A program made the position numbers and the translations under genes. From NCBI RefSeq assembly GCF_003721565.1, contig NZ_RJJE01000002.1:62001-126000 (forward strand): a DNA stretch of 64,000 nucleotides. Direction: 5' to 3'. Below, in pieces: positions 33,390-41,975 of the stretch (within the stretch, counting starts at the first letter, position 1; every line of letters starts with the position of its first letter). Below the pieces are notes generated by a model that was given only the letters and a program-made list of their open reading frames with translations, did not search any database and was not told where the DNA came from. The stretch is from Rufibacter immobilis. GTDB lineage: Bacteria > Bacteroidota > Bacteroidia > Cytophagales > Hymenobacteraceae.

Positions 33390-35087
33390 TTACATAAAGT
33401 ATTTCAGACGCACTACTTCTTTTTCTGTTAAGAAGCGCCAGTTACCTCTTGGAAGGTCTTTCTTAGTGAGTCCGGCATACTGTACACGGTCCAGCGTAAC
33501 TACTTCATAGCCCAGATGCTCAAAAATACGGCGCACAATGCGGTTACGGCCAATGTGGATCTCAATCCCCAGGAACTTGTTGCTTTCACCTAACAGCGCT
33601 ACTTCATCTACATCGGCTTTGCCGTCTTCCAGCTCCAAGCCTTCCTGTATTTCTTTCACGTGGGCCTGCGTGATAGGCTTATCAAGTTCTACCTGATAGA
33701 TTTTAGACACTTTGTTGGACGGGTGCGTCAGTTTCTGCGCCATTTCACCGTCATTGGTGAACAGCAACAAACCAGTGGTGTTTCTATCCAGACGCCCTAC
33801 CGGAAACAGCCGCTCCTTTGAAGCGTTTTTCACCAGGTCCATCACCGTTTTACGGCCTTCTGGGTCATCTGTGGTGGTGAGGAAATCTTTTGGCTTGTTC
33901 AGAAGCACGTACACGGTTTTCTCCCGGTTCAGGGTTTTACGGCCGTACTGTACTGTATCTGTAGGCGCTACTTTGTAACCCATCTCCGTTACGACCTGTC
34001 CGTTTACTTTGATCTCACCGGCGGCAATTAACTCATCTGCCTCGCGGCGGGAGCAAATACCGGCATTGGCGATGTAACGGTTCAGGCGAAGGTCTTCATT
34101 GCCGTATTCTGGGTTCTTTCTCTTCTGGCGCTCTTCATAGCGTCTCAGGTTGTAAGAAGGAGCCTCCTGGATTTCTTCGTTTGAACGGCCAAACTGGCCT
34201 TCTTTGATGCCTCTGTCACTTCTCTCTGACCTATCTTGGCGGTCTGGTCTGCTGCCCCGGTCAAACTTACCGTCACGTTTCTGGAACGAAGAGGAGCGGT
34301 CATCGCGGCTGCGGTTTTCACGTGGAGCGCGGTCAAAACTTCTCTCACCTTCTCTGCGCGGTGCACGGTTATCGTCTGAGCGGTTAAACCCTCTGTCTTC
34401 CCGGCGGTCAGCGCCTTTGTCTCTCCTGTCCTCGCCGCCACGGTTGAACCCGCTGCGGTCATTACGGTCAGAGGAGAAACCTGGCTTGCGGAAGCCGCTC
34501 TCTCTTCTGTCTTCGCCAAAAGAAGGGCGTTTATTGTCCCGGCGCTCGCCGCCCCGGTTAGCCCCACGGTCATCGCGGTTCCCGAAAGAGCGGCGTTCCC
34601 CTCTTTCGTCGCCTCCGCGGGCCGGGCCTCTGCCTTCTCTTCTTTCAGAGGAATAGCTGTTGCGGCGGTCATCTCTGCCTTCAGATCTGTTGTAGCCACC
34701 TTCTCTGCCTTCGCGGTTGTTCTCTCCCCTGGGGCGGAAATCTGAGCGGTCATTGCCTCTGTCTGGCCTTTCAAAGCCACGGGCCGGACGGAAATCGCCG
34801 CCTTTGCGGTCGTTTTCTCTTCTGGGCGCACGTTCTCTGTTTTCGCGGTTGGTATTGATGTCACCCTCACGGTCATCACGGTACGGCCTGTCTGAACGCT
34901 CCCGGTTACCGTAGGGTCTGTCTGATGGGCTGGAATTTCTGTCTCGGTTGCGGAAGCCGCCTTCCCGTTTGCCGCCTTCCTGGCGGTCAAAGCGGGTGCC
35001 TCTGCCAAATACTTTCTTGCCTTCGTTCCCGGAGTTACCCCGTGAACGATTGTTGCCTTCTTGAGGCCTATCTTCGTTTCTTGCCAT
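33390..35087 (-). CDS. pseudouridine synthase with long Arg/Asp/Gly-rich N-terminal tail
   Basis: A 565-residue protein in two parts. Residues 1 to about 325 are low-complexity, dominated by Arg, Asp, Gly, Glu, Asn and Ser, and are probably disordered. From about residue 328 an S4 domain (LRLNRYIANAGICSRREADELI) precedes an RsuA/RluB-type catalytic domain with GRLDRNTTGLLLFTNDGE; Asp434 is the catalytic nucleophile position. Such enzymes make pseudouridine in rRNA, with RluB acting on 23S rRNA. Similar basic tails occur on other Bacteroidota pseudouridine synthases; they may bind RNA. The tail shows no frameshift. Confidence 0.9.
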   Translation of the reverse strand: MARNEDRPQEGNNRSRGNSGNEGKKVFGRGTRFDRQEGGKREGGFRNRDRNSSPSDRPYGNRERSDRPYRDDREGDINTNRENRERAPRRENDRKGGDFRPARGFERPDRGNDRSDFRPRGENNREGREGGYNRSEGRDDRRNSYSSERREGRGPARGGDERGERRSFGNRDDRGANRGGERRDNKRPSFGEDRRESGFRKPGFSSDRNDRSGFNRGGEDRRDKGADRREDRGFNRSDDNRAPRREGERSFDRAPRENRSRDDRSSSFQKRDGKFDRGSRPDRQDRSERSDRGIKEGQFGRSNEEIQEAPSYNLRRYEERQKRKNPEYGNEDLRLNRYIANAGICSRREADELIAAGEIKVNGQVVTEMGYKVAPTDTVQYGRKTLNREKTVYVLLNKPKDFLTTTDDPEGRKTVMDLVKNASKERLFPVGRLDRNTTGLLLFTNDGEMAQKLTHPSNKVSKIYQVELDKPITQAHVKEIQEGLELEDGKADVDEVALLGESNKFLGIEIHIGRNRIVRRIFEHLGYEVVTLDRVQYAGLTKKDLPRGNWRFLTEKEVVRLKYFM

Positions 35088-35141
35088 GTTCTTGTGAAAA
35101 ATTGCAGTATCGCTACTGTATAAAAGGATGTGTGTTGAAGC

Positions 35142-35705
35142 TTATAGTCCGGCGGCTTCGCCGATGGTGTTCTCCTCCGTGGCCAAATCTCTGAGTTGCG
35201 GGAGGTCTTTGAGGTGGTTTATCCCAAAGTATTCCATGAATTTCTGGCTGGTGCCAAATAATACCGGGCGGCCAATGGTGTTGGCTTTGCCTTTGATTTC
35301 CAGCAGGCCTTTTTCCAGCAGGCGCTGGATGGCATAATCACAGCTCACGCCTCTGATCTGTTCTACCTGTGAACGCGTAATGGGCTGTTTATAGGCAATG
35401 ATGGCCAGAGTCTCCAGAGAAGAGGCAGAGAGTTTCTTCTTGGACTTATGCTTAAGCAGAATGCTTACTGAGTCTTGGTAAGCAGGCTTGGTTAAAAACT
35501 GATACCCGCCTCCAATGGCGTAAATCTGAAAGGCGAAGGCATCGGTAGAGAATTGAGCATTGAGCTGCTCAATTCCCTCCAATACATCACTCACGCTCAC
35601 CTCCGTGACCAGTGCTTCAGAAAGGCATTTCTGCAGTTCCTCAATAGACACCGGCGAAGTGGCGCAAAAGATGAGCGCCTGAAGATGGTTCAGTAACAGG
35701 TTCAA
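35142..35705 (-). CDS. scpB: SMC-ScpAB complex subunit ScpB
   Basis: A 187-residue ScpB, a winged-helix partner of ScpA and SMC in chromosome condensation. Seen: the ScpB core LLLNHLQALIFCATSPVSIEELQKCL, AYKQPITRSQVEQIRGVSCDYAIQRLLEKGLLEI and IGRPVLFGTSQKFMEYFGI. A start at TTG 35705 is forced by a stop codon two codons further upstream. It lies 16 nt after the dksA-like gene and 54 nt before the pseudouridine synthase gene, so it sits in the same operon. Confidence 0.93.
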   Translation of the reverse strand: MNLLLNHLQALIFCATSPVSIEELQKCLSEALVTEVSVSDVLEGIEQLNAQFSTDAFAFQIYAIGGGYQFLTKPAYQDSVSILLKHKSKKKLSASSLETLAIIAYKQPITRSQVEQIRGVSCDYAIQRLLEKGLLEIKGKANTIGRPVLFGTSQKFMEYFGINHLKDLPQLRDLATEENTIGEAAGL

Positions 35706-35721
35706 ATTCTAATGGATTAAC

Positions 35722-36105
35722 TTAGTCGTTGCGGCTCATTTTGGCCTCAATGGTGTGCTGCGTGTGCGGCACCGCCTTTAAACGCTCCTTAGGGATCAGT
35801 TTGCCTGTTTTGATGCACACGCCGTAGCTACCGTTCTTAATGCGGATGAGCGCGTTCTCTAACTGCTGGATAAACTTCAACTGACGGGAGGCCAACTGGT
35901 TTAAGCTTTCTTTCTCTGCGGTATCAGCGCCATCTTCCAACACTTTAGCGGTAGAAGCGGTATTGTCTGTACCGGCATCATTGCGGCGGCTCAGGGTTTC
36001 CTTAATAAAGGCTACTTCTTTGCGCGCGTTATTTAGTTTCTCAATGATAATTTCCTGGAATTCGTTCAACTCCTCTTGGGAATACCGCTGTTTTTCTTCA
36101 CTCAT
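35722..36105 (-). CDS. DksA/TraR family protein lacking zinc cysteines
   Basis: A 127-residue protein of the DksA/TraR C4-type family. Seen: a long coiled N-terminal part (LNEFQEIIIEKLNNARKEVAFIKETL), then the C-terminal signature IKNGSYGVCIKTGKLIPKERLKAVPHTQHT. Only one Cys is present where the family has CxxC plus CxxC; the second pair is replaced by HTQHT. Zinc binding is therefore unlikely, although the fold may persist as in other cysteine-poor DksA proteins. It would bind RNA polymerase's secondary channel. It is the first gene of the operon running to the PpiD-like gene. Confidence 0.88.
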   Translation of the reverse strand: MSEEKQRYSQEELNEFQEIIIEKLNNARKEVAFIKETLSRRNDAGTDNTASTAKVLEDGADTAEKESLNQLASRQLKFIQQLENALIRIKNGSYGVCIKTGKLIPKERLKAVPHTQHTIEAKMSRND

Positions 36106-36416
36106 GGCTTTTTTGTTCGTAACGGTTGGGGTATAGTTTGTTAGTATTCAAGTTCTGGCAGCCCGTGCCTTCTGTGTTTCCCTCACTTCCCACTACGGAG
36201 AATTTATTTCATCCCGTGGGTTTTGAAAGCACTGGCTACTTATTTTTTGCGCAAAAATACTTCTAATATTTCGGAAAAGTAAGCAGAGTATCAAAATGGT
36301 AGCTGAATTTTACCATTTCTTTAACCTGAGCGCGAGCAGGTGCACCTTCTTCGGCCGCTGCGGCTAAAGTTGGCACCATTTCTGAATAGCCGCTCCTGAA
36401 CCTTATTTTCCGTTTC
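36106..36416. other. 311-nt divergent interval between the dksA-like and DUF3575 genes
   Basis: It must hold promoters for the long minus-strand operon and for the plus-strand barrel gene. I find no clean TAnnTTTG box (nearest tatagtttg at about 36131-36139 has wrong spacing) and no palindromic repeat. Nothing else is recognisable. Confidence 0.4.
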
Positions 36417-36953
36417 ATGAAGTCACTACTCGCCTCTTTTCTGCTGTTCTTAGCCGCCCTGGCTGCGCCCCGTTTCTCCCAGGCGCAGCAAGTAACGGTA
36501 AAAGCCAACATCTTAAGTCCTATCGTGAAGACGGGCTCTTTCTTTGCCGAATATGCCATCACGCCCCAGGTGAGCGGCCAGATTGGCTACTTCCAGACGG
36601 GTATTAAGGTGAAAGACACCAGTTTTTCCGGGTTTGGCATTACGCCCGAGGTGAGGTATTTCTTTTCTGGAAACGCACCCACAGGGTTCTACGGGGCCGG
36701 TTACATGCGCTACCAGAATTTTGACCTTACCCGCGAAGACACCCAAGCCCAGGGCACCCTCACGTCCTTCGGTGGGGGCGCGTTGTTAGGTTTTCAGTTC
36801 CTGATGGGGCAGTTTATAGTGGTAGACCTCTTCGCCGGACCTGGTTTTAATGCTGCCACAGTAAAAGGAGGCGGCGGGGAAGATAATTTCAACCTGGGCA
36901 CATTTGGCGGTTTCAGCCCCCGGGGCGGTCTGTCAGTGGGATTTGCTTTCTAA
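36417..36953 (+). CDS. outer-membrane protein, DUF3575-like
   Basis: A 178-residue exported protein. Seen: a signal peptide (MKSLLASFLLFLAALAAP, ending SQAQQ) and about eight amphipathic strands typical of a small beta-barrel, with motifs VKANILSPIVKTGSFFAEYAI, GFGITPEVRYFF and GGLSVGFAF. The pattern fits the DUF3575/outer-membrane family of Bacteroidota. It is transcribed alone, and a palindromic repeat follows at 36984. Confidence 0.75.
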   Translation: MKSLLASFLLFLAALAAPRFSQAQQVTVKANILSPIVKTGSFFAEYAITPQVSGQIGYFQTGIKVKDTSFSGFGITPEVRYFFSGNAPTGFYGAGYMRYQNFDLTREDTQAQGTLTSFGGGALLGFQFLMGQFIVVDLFAGPGFNAATVKGGGGEDNFNLGTFGGFSPRGGLSVGFAF

Positions 36954-36983
36954 GCAGCCCCATTACAACGTTTGAGCAGATTT

Positions 36984-37023
36984 GCGTTTAGCGCCTGTTT
37001 TTGGAAAAACGGCCGCTAAACGC
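36984..37023. repeat. 40-bp palindromic repeat, copy 14 (symmetric, extended)
   Basis: gcgtttagcgcctgttttt / aaaaacggccgctaaacgc. Flanks cagatt and aatctg add further pairing (with a one-base slip) to about 36977-37028. Confidence 0.94.
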
Positions 37024-37080
37024 AATCTGTAAGTTTGATGCCTGTTTAGGCCGCAGAACCCCAACTTTGATCATCAACAA

Positions 37081-37121
37081 AAAAAGAGGAGCCTGGCTAG
37101 TATGGCCGGGCTCCTCTTTTT
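37081..37121. terminator. hairpin terminator between DUF3575 and ribH genes
   Basis: aaaaagaggagcctggc pairs with gccgggctcctcttttt (one G-U), serving the minus-strand ribH gene, whose stop is 18 nt away, and perhaps the convergent barrel gene. Confidence 0.75.
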
Positions 37122-37139
37122 GGTAGAAACAGGATAACC

Positions 37140-37622
37140 TTACAGCACCCAGTTCAGCATCTGAATGGCCGTGGCCGCCGCTTCTACTCCTTTGTTGCCA
37201 TGTTTTCCGCCGGCGCGGTCCCAGGCCTGCTGCTCGTCATTGGTGGTCACCAACCCGAAGATCACGGGCTTTTGGAACTTAAGTCCTACCTGCGTGAGCC
37301 CCTGCGCCACGGCGTGGCAGATGTAGTCATCGTGTTTGGTTTCCCCTTTGATCACAACGCCTAGGGCAATCACTGCGTCTATCTCATTGCTCTGCGCCAG
37401 ATACTGGGCACCCAGGGTCAGTTCAAAGGAACCGGGCACGGTGTTGCGGTAGATGTTCTCAGGTTTGGCGCCGTGCTGCAGCAGTGTATCATAAGCTCCC
37501 TTGCAGAGCGTGTCTGTGATGGCTTTGTTCCATTCTGCCACTACCAGTCCGAACTTCTTTCCGGAGATATCCGGCAGGTTATCTGAGTTGTACTCACTAA
37601 GGTTTTTTAGGGCGCTTGCCAT
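37140..37622 (-). CDS. ribH: 6,7-dimethyl-8-ribityllumazine synthase
   Basis: A 160-residue lumazine synthase, the penultimate step of riboflavin synthesis. Seen: FGLVVAEWNKAITDTL, TVPGSFELTLGAQYL, VIALGVVIKGETKHDDYI with His97 at the catalytic position, GLVTTNDEQQAWDRAGGKHGNKGVEAA. Length is typical; the family assembles pentamers or icosahedral 60-mers. No FMN riboswitch is apparent upstream. It is preceded (in transcription) by the YfgM-like gene, with a palindromic repeat and a hairpin between them. Confidence 0.95.
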   Translation of the reverse strand: MASALKNLSEYNSDNLPDISGKKFGLVVAEWNKAITDTLCKGAYDTLLQHGAKPENIYRNTVPGSFELTLGAQYLAQSNEIDAVIALGVVIKGETKHDDYICHAVAQGLTQVGLKFQKPVIFGLVTTNDEQQAWDRAGGKHGNKGVEAAATAIQMLNWVL

Positions 37623-37668
37623 TCCTTTACAAGAATTAAGAGGATAAATGTTGAGGGTACTGCGGTTA

Positions 37669-37708
37669 CTGTTTTAGGGCAGATTTAGGAAAAACGGCCG
37701 CTAAACGC
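37669..37708. repeat. 40-bp palindromic repeat, copy 15 (asymmetric)
   Basis: ctgttttagggcagattt is the worn arm; aggaaaaacggccgctaaacgc is conserved. Confidence 0.87.
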
Positions 37709-37730
37709 TTCTACGCAAAGTTGCATAAAA

Positions 37731-37775
37731 AAACGGATCGGGTACCGAAAATCTCTTCCGGTACCCGATCCGTTT
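37731..37775. terminator. perfect 17-bp hairpin after the YfgM-like gene
   Basis: aaacggatcgggtaccg (37731-37747) pairs exactly with 37759-37775. On the minus strand the stem begins 19 nt after the stop codon, and a T run follows it (ttttttt). Confidence 0.8.
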
Positions 37776-37794
37776 CTAAGTAGCTCTAGGTGAC

Positions 37795-38499
37795 TTATTT
37801 TTTGGCTAAGCCTTCGGCACGGGCCTTGTATTTCTTGGCGTCGTTTACCTCTGGACTCAACGGATAGTCGTTGATGATGCGGTCATACACCTCTGCGGCT
37901 TCTGCATACTGGTTGGCAGCTTCATGGGCCACGGCGGCTTTCATGAGGTACTGCGGCGAGAAGAAATCATTGGCTTTGTGCTCAGCGGCTTTCTTGTACA
38001 GCGCAGCGGCCTCTTCTTTCTTACCCAGTTCCAGGTTGGCATCGCCTTGCAGGCTGTAGGCGCGGGCTTGCAGGAGCAGGTCATCAGACTTGAACTCCTC
38101 CAGGAAATTCAGCGCCTCCTGGTATTTACCTTGTTTCAAAGAAGCGATACCGGCGTAGAAGTTGGCCAGGTTACCGGCTTTGGTGCTGCCGTATTCCTCG
38201 GCCACAGCCTTAAAGCCTGAGTTCTGGCCATCGCCGTTGAGGGCTTTGTTCAAAGAGTCAGCTTCTAAATAATACTCGGCTTGGAACATGGCAGCCAACG
38301 CCTCCTGGTTTTTGTTCTGCTGGTTCTGGTAGTACAGGAAACCTCCCACTACGGCGGCGGCAATGGCCACAAACAGACCTATCAGCAGATTCTTATGGCG
38401 CACCACAAAATCCTCTGACTGCACAAGGCGTTCGGCCAGGGCATCTGGATTCTCCACTAGCTCGAATTCGCTCTCTCGCTTCATTGTGTTATTTGACAT
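37795..38499 (-). CDS. YfgM-like membrane-anchored TPR protein
   Basis: A 234-residue protein with a cytoplasmic N-terminus of about 35 residues, a single membrane helix (LLIGLFVAIAAAVVGGFLYY) and a TPR-rich periplasmic domain (QGKYQEALNFLEEFKS, LGKKEEAAALYKKAAEHKA, ANQYAEAAEVYDRIINDYP). This layout matches YfgM, which in E. coli assists PpiD at the Sec translocon; a PpiD-like protein is encoded at 27-29 kb here, so a partnership is possible but not shown. Confidence 0.85.
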   Translation of the reverse strand: MSNNTMKRESEFELVENPDALAERLVQSEDFVVRHKNLLIGLFVAIAAAVVGGFLYYQNQQNKNQEALAAMFQAEYYLEADSLNKALNGDGQNSGFKAVAEEYGSTKAGNLANFYAGIASLKQGKYQEALNFLEEFKSDDLLLQARAYSLQGDANLELGKKEEAAALYKKAAEHKANDFFSPQYLMKAAVAHEAANQYAEAAEVYDRIINDYPLSPEVNDAKKYKARAEGLAKK

Positions 38500-38595
38500 C
38501 AGAAAGTATAAAAAATAAGATTAGATGCTACTCTATAAAATGCGTTGCCTGCTGAACCCCAGTTTTTTACGCCTGGTTCCCGCATGCCCGCCTTT

Positions 38596-39627
38596 TTAGA
38601 CCATCACGTACGGATAGTCTTTCTCTACATAGATATCGGTGTACAGTTCTTCAGGGGCTGGGTACGGAGAGTTCTCTGCGAACTCCACAGATTCCTGCAC
38701 CTGGGCTTTGATCTTGTTGTCAATCTCCTCCAGTTCCTGCTCCGTGGCGAATTTGTTTTCCAGAATGGTGAAACGCACGCCCTCAATTGGGTCTTGGCTG
38801 CGGTAGTTCTCCAGCTCTTCTTTGGTGCGGTACTTGGCAGGGTCAGACATGGAGTGGCCTTTGTAACGGTACGTTCTGAACTCCAGGAACGTAGGTCCCT
38901 CGCCGGCGCGGGCACGCTCAGCGGCACGGGCCACGGCCTCATGCACGTCTTCGCAACGCATGGCGTTCACGGGCTCGGAAGGCATGTCATAGCTCAAGCC
39001 CAGCTTGTACAGTTCTGTTACATTGGAGGTACGCTGTACAGAAGTACCCATGGCGTAACCGTTGTTCTCCACCACAAAGATCACGGGCAGTTTCCAGAGC
39101 ATGGCCATGTTGAAGGCCTCGTGCAGGGCACCCTGGCGCACGGCACCGTCTCCCATGTAGGCAATACACAGGTTACCGGTTTTGTTGTATTTCTCGGCAA
39201 ACGCCAAGCCAGCGCCCAAAGGCACCTGGCCGCCCACAATACCGTGGCCGCCCACAAAGTTCACCTCTTTGTCAAAGATGTGCATGGAACCGCCTTTGCC
39301 TTTAGAGCAACCGGTGGCTTTGGCAAACAGTTCGGCCATAACGGCGTTAGGCGATGTTCCCAGCCCTAGCGGGTGGGCGTGGTCGCGGTACGCGGTGATC
39401 CACTTATCGTCTTTGGTGAGCGCGGTGATGGCACCGGCCGCACACGCTTCTTGCCCAATGTAAAGGTGGCAAAACCCTTTTATCTTTTGTTGACCATACA
39501 ATTGGCCGGCTTTCTCTTCAAATTTGCGCATGAGCTGCATCATCTCATACCAACGCAGATAGGTCTCTTTTGAAAATGCAGGGGCACCGTTTACCTTTGC
39601 CTTCTTCGCTGCTTTCGTCTCCGCCAT
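38596..39627 (-). CDS. pdhA: pyruvate dehydrogenase E1 component subunit alpha
   Basis: A 343-residue E1-alpha subunit of pyruvate dehydrogenase, which decarboxylates pyruvate with thiamine diphosphate. Seen: RKFEEKAGQLYGQQKIKGFCHLYIGQEA, GGSMHIFDKEVNFVGGHGIVGGQ, the ThDP motif in YMGDGAVRQGALHEAFNMA, ENNGYAMGT, and the regulatory loop YRYKGHSMSDPAKYRT. E1-beta and E2 are not adjacent in this window. A TAATTTTG box 49 nt upstream may be the promoter. Confidence 0.95.
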   Translation of the reverse strand: MAETKAAKKAKVNGAPAFSKETYLRWYEMMQLMRKFEEKAGQLYGQQKIKGFCHLYIGQEACAAGAITALTKDDKWITAYRDHAHPLGLGTSPNAVMAELFAKATGCSKGKGGSMHIFDKEVNFVGGHGIVGGQVPLGAGLAFAEKYNKTGNLCIAYMGDGAVRQGALHEAFNMAMLWKLPVIFVVENNGYAMGTSVQRTSNVTELYKLGLSYDMPSEPVNAMRCEDVHEAVARAAERARAGEGPTFLEFRTYRYKGHSMSDPAKYRTKEELENYRSQDPIEGVRFTILENKFATEQELEEIDNKIKAQVQESVEFAENSPYPAPEELYTDIYVEKDYPYVMV

Positions 39628-39675
39628 ACTTTATGTCTGTTGTTCGTAAGGGTTAATTGCAAGAATACAGAACAT

Positions 39676-39683
39676 CAAAATTA
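39676..39683 (-). promoter_or_regulatory. possible -7 box for pdhA
   Basis: Minus-strand TAATTTTG matches TAnnTTTG and lies 49 nt upstream of the pdhA ATG. The -33 partner is not clear. Confidence 0.4.
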
Positions 39684-39767
39684 CTTTTTCAAGCCTGAAT
39701 CAGTTCTAGTTTTGTTCTGTAAGGTCTTATAACATGCGAAATTAAGTAAAAATCTGGAAACAAGTTC

Positions 39768-40889
39768 ATGCTCCTCGAAAATCTACACGTCCTGCACTTC
39801 AAGAACTACGAGGAGGCCACGCTGCCCTTTTCTTCCCATATCAACTGTTTCATAGGCGATAACGGCAGCGGCAAAACCAATTTGCTGGACGCCATCCATT
39901 ACCTTTCGCTCACCAAAAGCGCCTTCACCTCCAGTGATCTGCAGAACATCAAAGACGGCGAAGACTACTTTATAGTACGGGGCAGGTTTAAAACCGAAGA
40001 GAAAGTAAGCGCGGTACAGTGTTACCTGAAGGCGGGGCAGAAAAAAATCATCACCTTAAATAAAGCGCCCTATGAGCGGGTAAGTGAGCACGTGGGCAAG
40101 TTCCCGGTGGTCTTGATCTCGCCGTATGACACAGACCTGATCAGGGAGGGCAGCGAGGAGCGGCGCAAGTTCTTTGACAGCCTCATGGCGCAGCTGGACC
40201 ACTCTTACCTGGATTTGCTCATTCACTACACTTACGTGCTCAAGCAGCGCAACTCGCTCCTGAAGCAGTTCTATGAGAAGAACTACGTAGACAAAGAGTA
40301 CCTCCAGGTCTTAGACGAGCAGCTCATGCCGCTGGGCACCGAACTGAGCATCAGGCGGGCGGCGTTTCTAGAGACTTTTGAGCCGGTGTTCCAGCGCCAC
40401 TACCGCCACCTCTCAGATTCTTCTGAGGTGGTAACGCTTGACTACCAGAGCCCGCTCATCAGGCAGAACTATGCTTATCTGCTGGACCAAAGCCAGCGCA
40501 AAGACCTGCTTTTGCAGCGCACCACCGTGGGGCCGCACAAAGACGATTTCGTGTTTCTCATGGACGGGAAAAGCGTGAAGAACTTTGGGTCACAGGGGCA
40601 GCAGAAAAGTTATGTGATTGCCCTTAAGCTGGCGCAGTTTGAGGTGCTAGCCCAGCAGAACGGCCAGAAACCGCTCCTGCTCCTGGACGATATCTTTGAC
40701 CGCCTGGACCAGAAGCGCATTGAGCAGCTCATGCAACTGGTGGCCAACAACACCTTCGGGCAGATTTTCCTTACCGACACCCACCTGGACCGCACAGACC
40801 GGATTCTTCGGCCGCTTTCCAACAACATCCGTAGATTCAGGATAGCCCAAGGCACCGCCGTGACCATTGAGGATGAGGAGGACGTATAA
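39768..40889 (+). CDS. recF: DNA replication/repair protein RecF
   Basis: A 373-residue RecF, an SMC-like ATPase that loads RecA at gaps. Seen: Walker A GDNGSGKTNLLDAI at residues 30-43, HYLSLTKSAF, LISPYDTDLIREGSEERRKFFDSLMAQ, TTVGPHKDD, and the signature/Walker B pair GSQGQQKSY and PLLLLDDIFDRLD. It is followed by the DUF721 (DciA-like) gene 197 nt away, a common Bacteroidota arrangement. Confidence 0.96.
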   Translation: MLLENLHVLHFKNYEEATLPFSSHINCFIGDNGSGKTNLLDAIHYLSLTKSAFTSSDLQNIKDGEDYFIVRGRFKTEEKVSAVQCYLKAGQKKIITLNKAPYERVSEHVGKFPVVLISPYDTDLIREGSEERRKFFDSLMAQLDHSYLDLLIHYTYVLKQRNSLLKQFYEKNYVDKEYLQVLDEQLMPLGTELSIRRAAFLETFEPVFQRHYRHLSDSSEVVTLDYQSPLIRQNYAYLLDQSQRKDLLLQRTTVGPHKDDFVFLMDGKSVKNFGSQGQQKSYVIALKLAQFEVLAQQNGQKPLLLLDDIFDRLDQKRIEQLMQLVANNTFGQIFLTDTHLDRTDRILRPLSNNIRRFRIAQGTAVTIEDEEDV

Positions 40890-40923
40890 CTTCTACTTTG
40901 AATGGTGGCAGTAACCAGAAATT

Positions 40924-40964
40924 GCGTTTAGCGGCTCTTTTTCGGAAATTATGCCCAAAACAAC
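40924..40964. repeat. 40-bp palindromic repeat, copy 16 (asymmetric, worn)
   Basis: gcgtttagcggctctttttc is conserved; the partner has decayed (attatgcccaaaacaacg). Confidence 0.75.
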
Positions 40965-41085
40965 GTGCATAACTGAGGGAAGTCTGGGGGATAACTGAGT
41001 GCGTAAATTCATCTGCCCCCGGGCGCACTTTCTCGTATACAAATAGAGTAATTTAGCGCCGTAGCACCACCTAAAATAGCCCACT

Positions 41086-41412
41086 ATGTCCCTGCGTCCG
41101 CTTAACCCCAGAAGTCCGTTCATGCGCAAAGCCGATACTATCTCTCTCAAAGACAGTATTGAAGCCATGCTCAAAGCCTACAAGCTGAACGGTAAACTGA
41201 GCGAGGTGCAGTTGGTGAGTTCCTGGGAGAAAATCATGGGCCGGGCCATTTCCCTCAAAACGCAGGAAGTATTTGTGCGCAACCGCAAACTGTTCGTGCG
41301 CCTCACCTCGGCCCCGCTCAAGCACGAGCTCAACATGGCCAAGACCAAAGTAATCGCCCTCATCAACAATGACATGGGCGAGCAAGTGATTGATGACGTG
41401 GTGTTTCTGTAA
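41086..41412 (+). CDS. DUF721 (DciA-like) protein
   Basis: A 108-residue DUF721 protein. Seen: SIEAMLKAYKLNGKLSEVQLVSSWEKIMG, VFVRNRKLFVRLTSAPLKHELNMAKTKVI, and NDMGEQVIDDVVFL, the standard single-domain pattern. DciA is the ancestral helicase loader in many bacteria, so a role in DnaB loading is possible; adjacency to recF fits DNA replication, but the function here is inferred only. Confidence 0.85.
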   Translation: MSLRPLNPRSPFMRKADTISLKDSIEAMLKAYKLNGKLSEVQLVSSWEKIMGRAISLKTQEVFVRNRKLFVRLTSAPLKHELNMAKTKVIALINNDMGEQVIDDVVFL

Positions 41413-41432
41413 TGCCTTAAACAGCCGCCGCT

Positions 41433-41906
41433 ATGAAATACTTCCTTCTGTTAGGGTTTGTCGTATTTGCCAGGTTTAGTAGCGGCCAATCTGTTTCGCC
41501 TGCCTTAGATACGGTATTGCTGAAGAAAATTGTGGATACTTCCATTCGTTTCTCCAGTAGTAGCTTTCCAGAAGCACCCGGGTTTGCCTTGTTGCTTATC
41601 TCAAAGGAAAACGGTGTCTATCAACTGGAGTCCCTGCATGCCACCAACCCTGGCTATGATCTTTCACAACAGCAGTTGCTTCTACAGAAACTTAGAAAAC
41701 AACCCGCGGGCGCGCTGCCTGAAACGTTCTCAGCAGTAGTTTCATTTGAGTTCGATCTGGCAGGGAAAACGTCTTCTCCGCCCCTTGCAGAAAAACAGGC
41801 AGTACAAAAGAAAATAGCCGAACTAAAAAAGAAACGCCAACTTGTGCTGAACCAGGGAAAGATGACGCTGTCTTTCATCACCTGTCATCAAATCAGAACA
41901 AGGTAA
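41433..41906 (+). CDS. secreted hypothetical protein, 157 aa
   Basis: Not recognised. It has a signal peptide (MKYFLLLGFVVFARFSSGQ) and a mature part of about 138 residues with an amphipathic helix (TVLLKKIVDTSIRF) near the start and a Lys-rich end (KKIAELKKKRQL). Starts 20 nt after the DUF721 stop, so it is probably co-transcribed. Confidence 0.6.
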   Translation: MKYFLLLGFVVFARFSSGQSVSPALDTVLLKKIVDTSIRFSSSSFPEAPGFALLLISKENGVYQLESLHATNPGYDLSQQQLLLQKLRKQPAGALPETFSAVVSFEFDLAGKTSSPPLAEKQAVQKKIAELKKKRQLVLNQGKMTLSFITCHQIRTR

Positions 41907-41935
41907 CCAGAAGCACCTTCCTAGCTGTATATTTC

Positions 41936-41975
41936 CTGTTTTTGCCTTACTTTTAGAAAAACAGGCGCTAAACAG
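41936..41975. repeat. 40-bp palindromic repeat, copy 17 (asymmetric), abuts a start codon
   Basis: ctgtttttgccttactttt is the worn arm; agaaaaacaggcgctaaacag the other. It ends 2 nt before the thioesterase ATG, so any RNA hairpin would fold over the ribosome-binding region. Confidence 0.8.

Noticed and set aside
34145-35008. A 287-codon open frame overlapping the pseudouridine synthase tail
   Set aside because: It is an alternative frame of a low-complexity Arg-rich tail; Thr/Ala/Glu-rich with no fold.
37623-37794. Possible FMN riboswitch before ribH
   Set aside because: The sequence holds a palindromic repeat and a terminator hairpin only; no riboswitch core pairs are visible.
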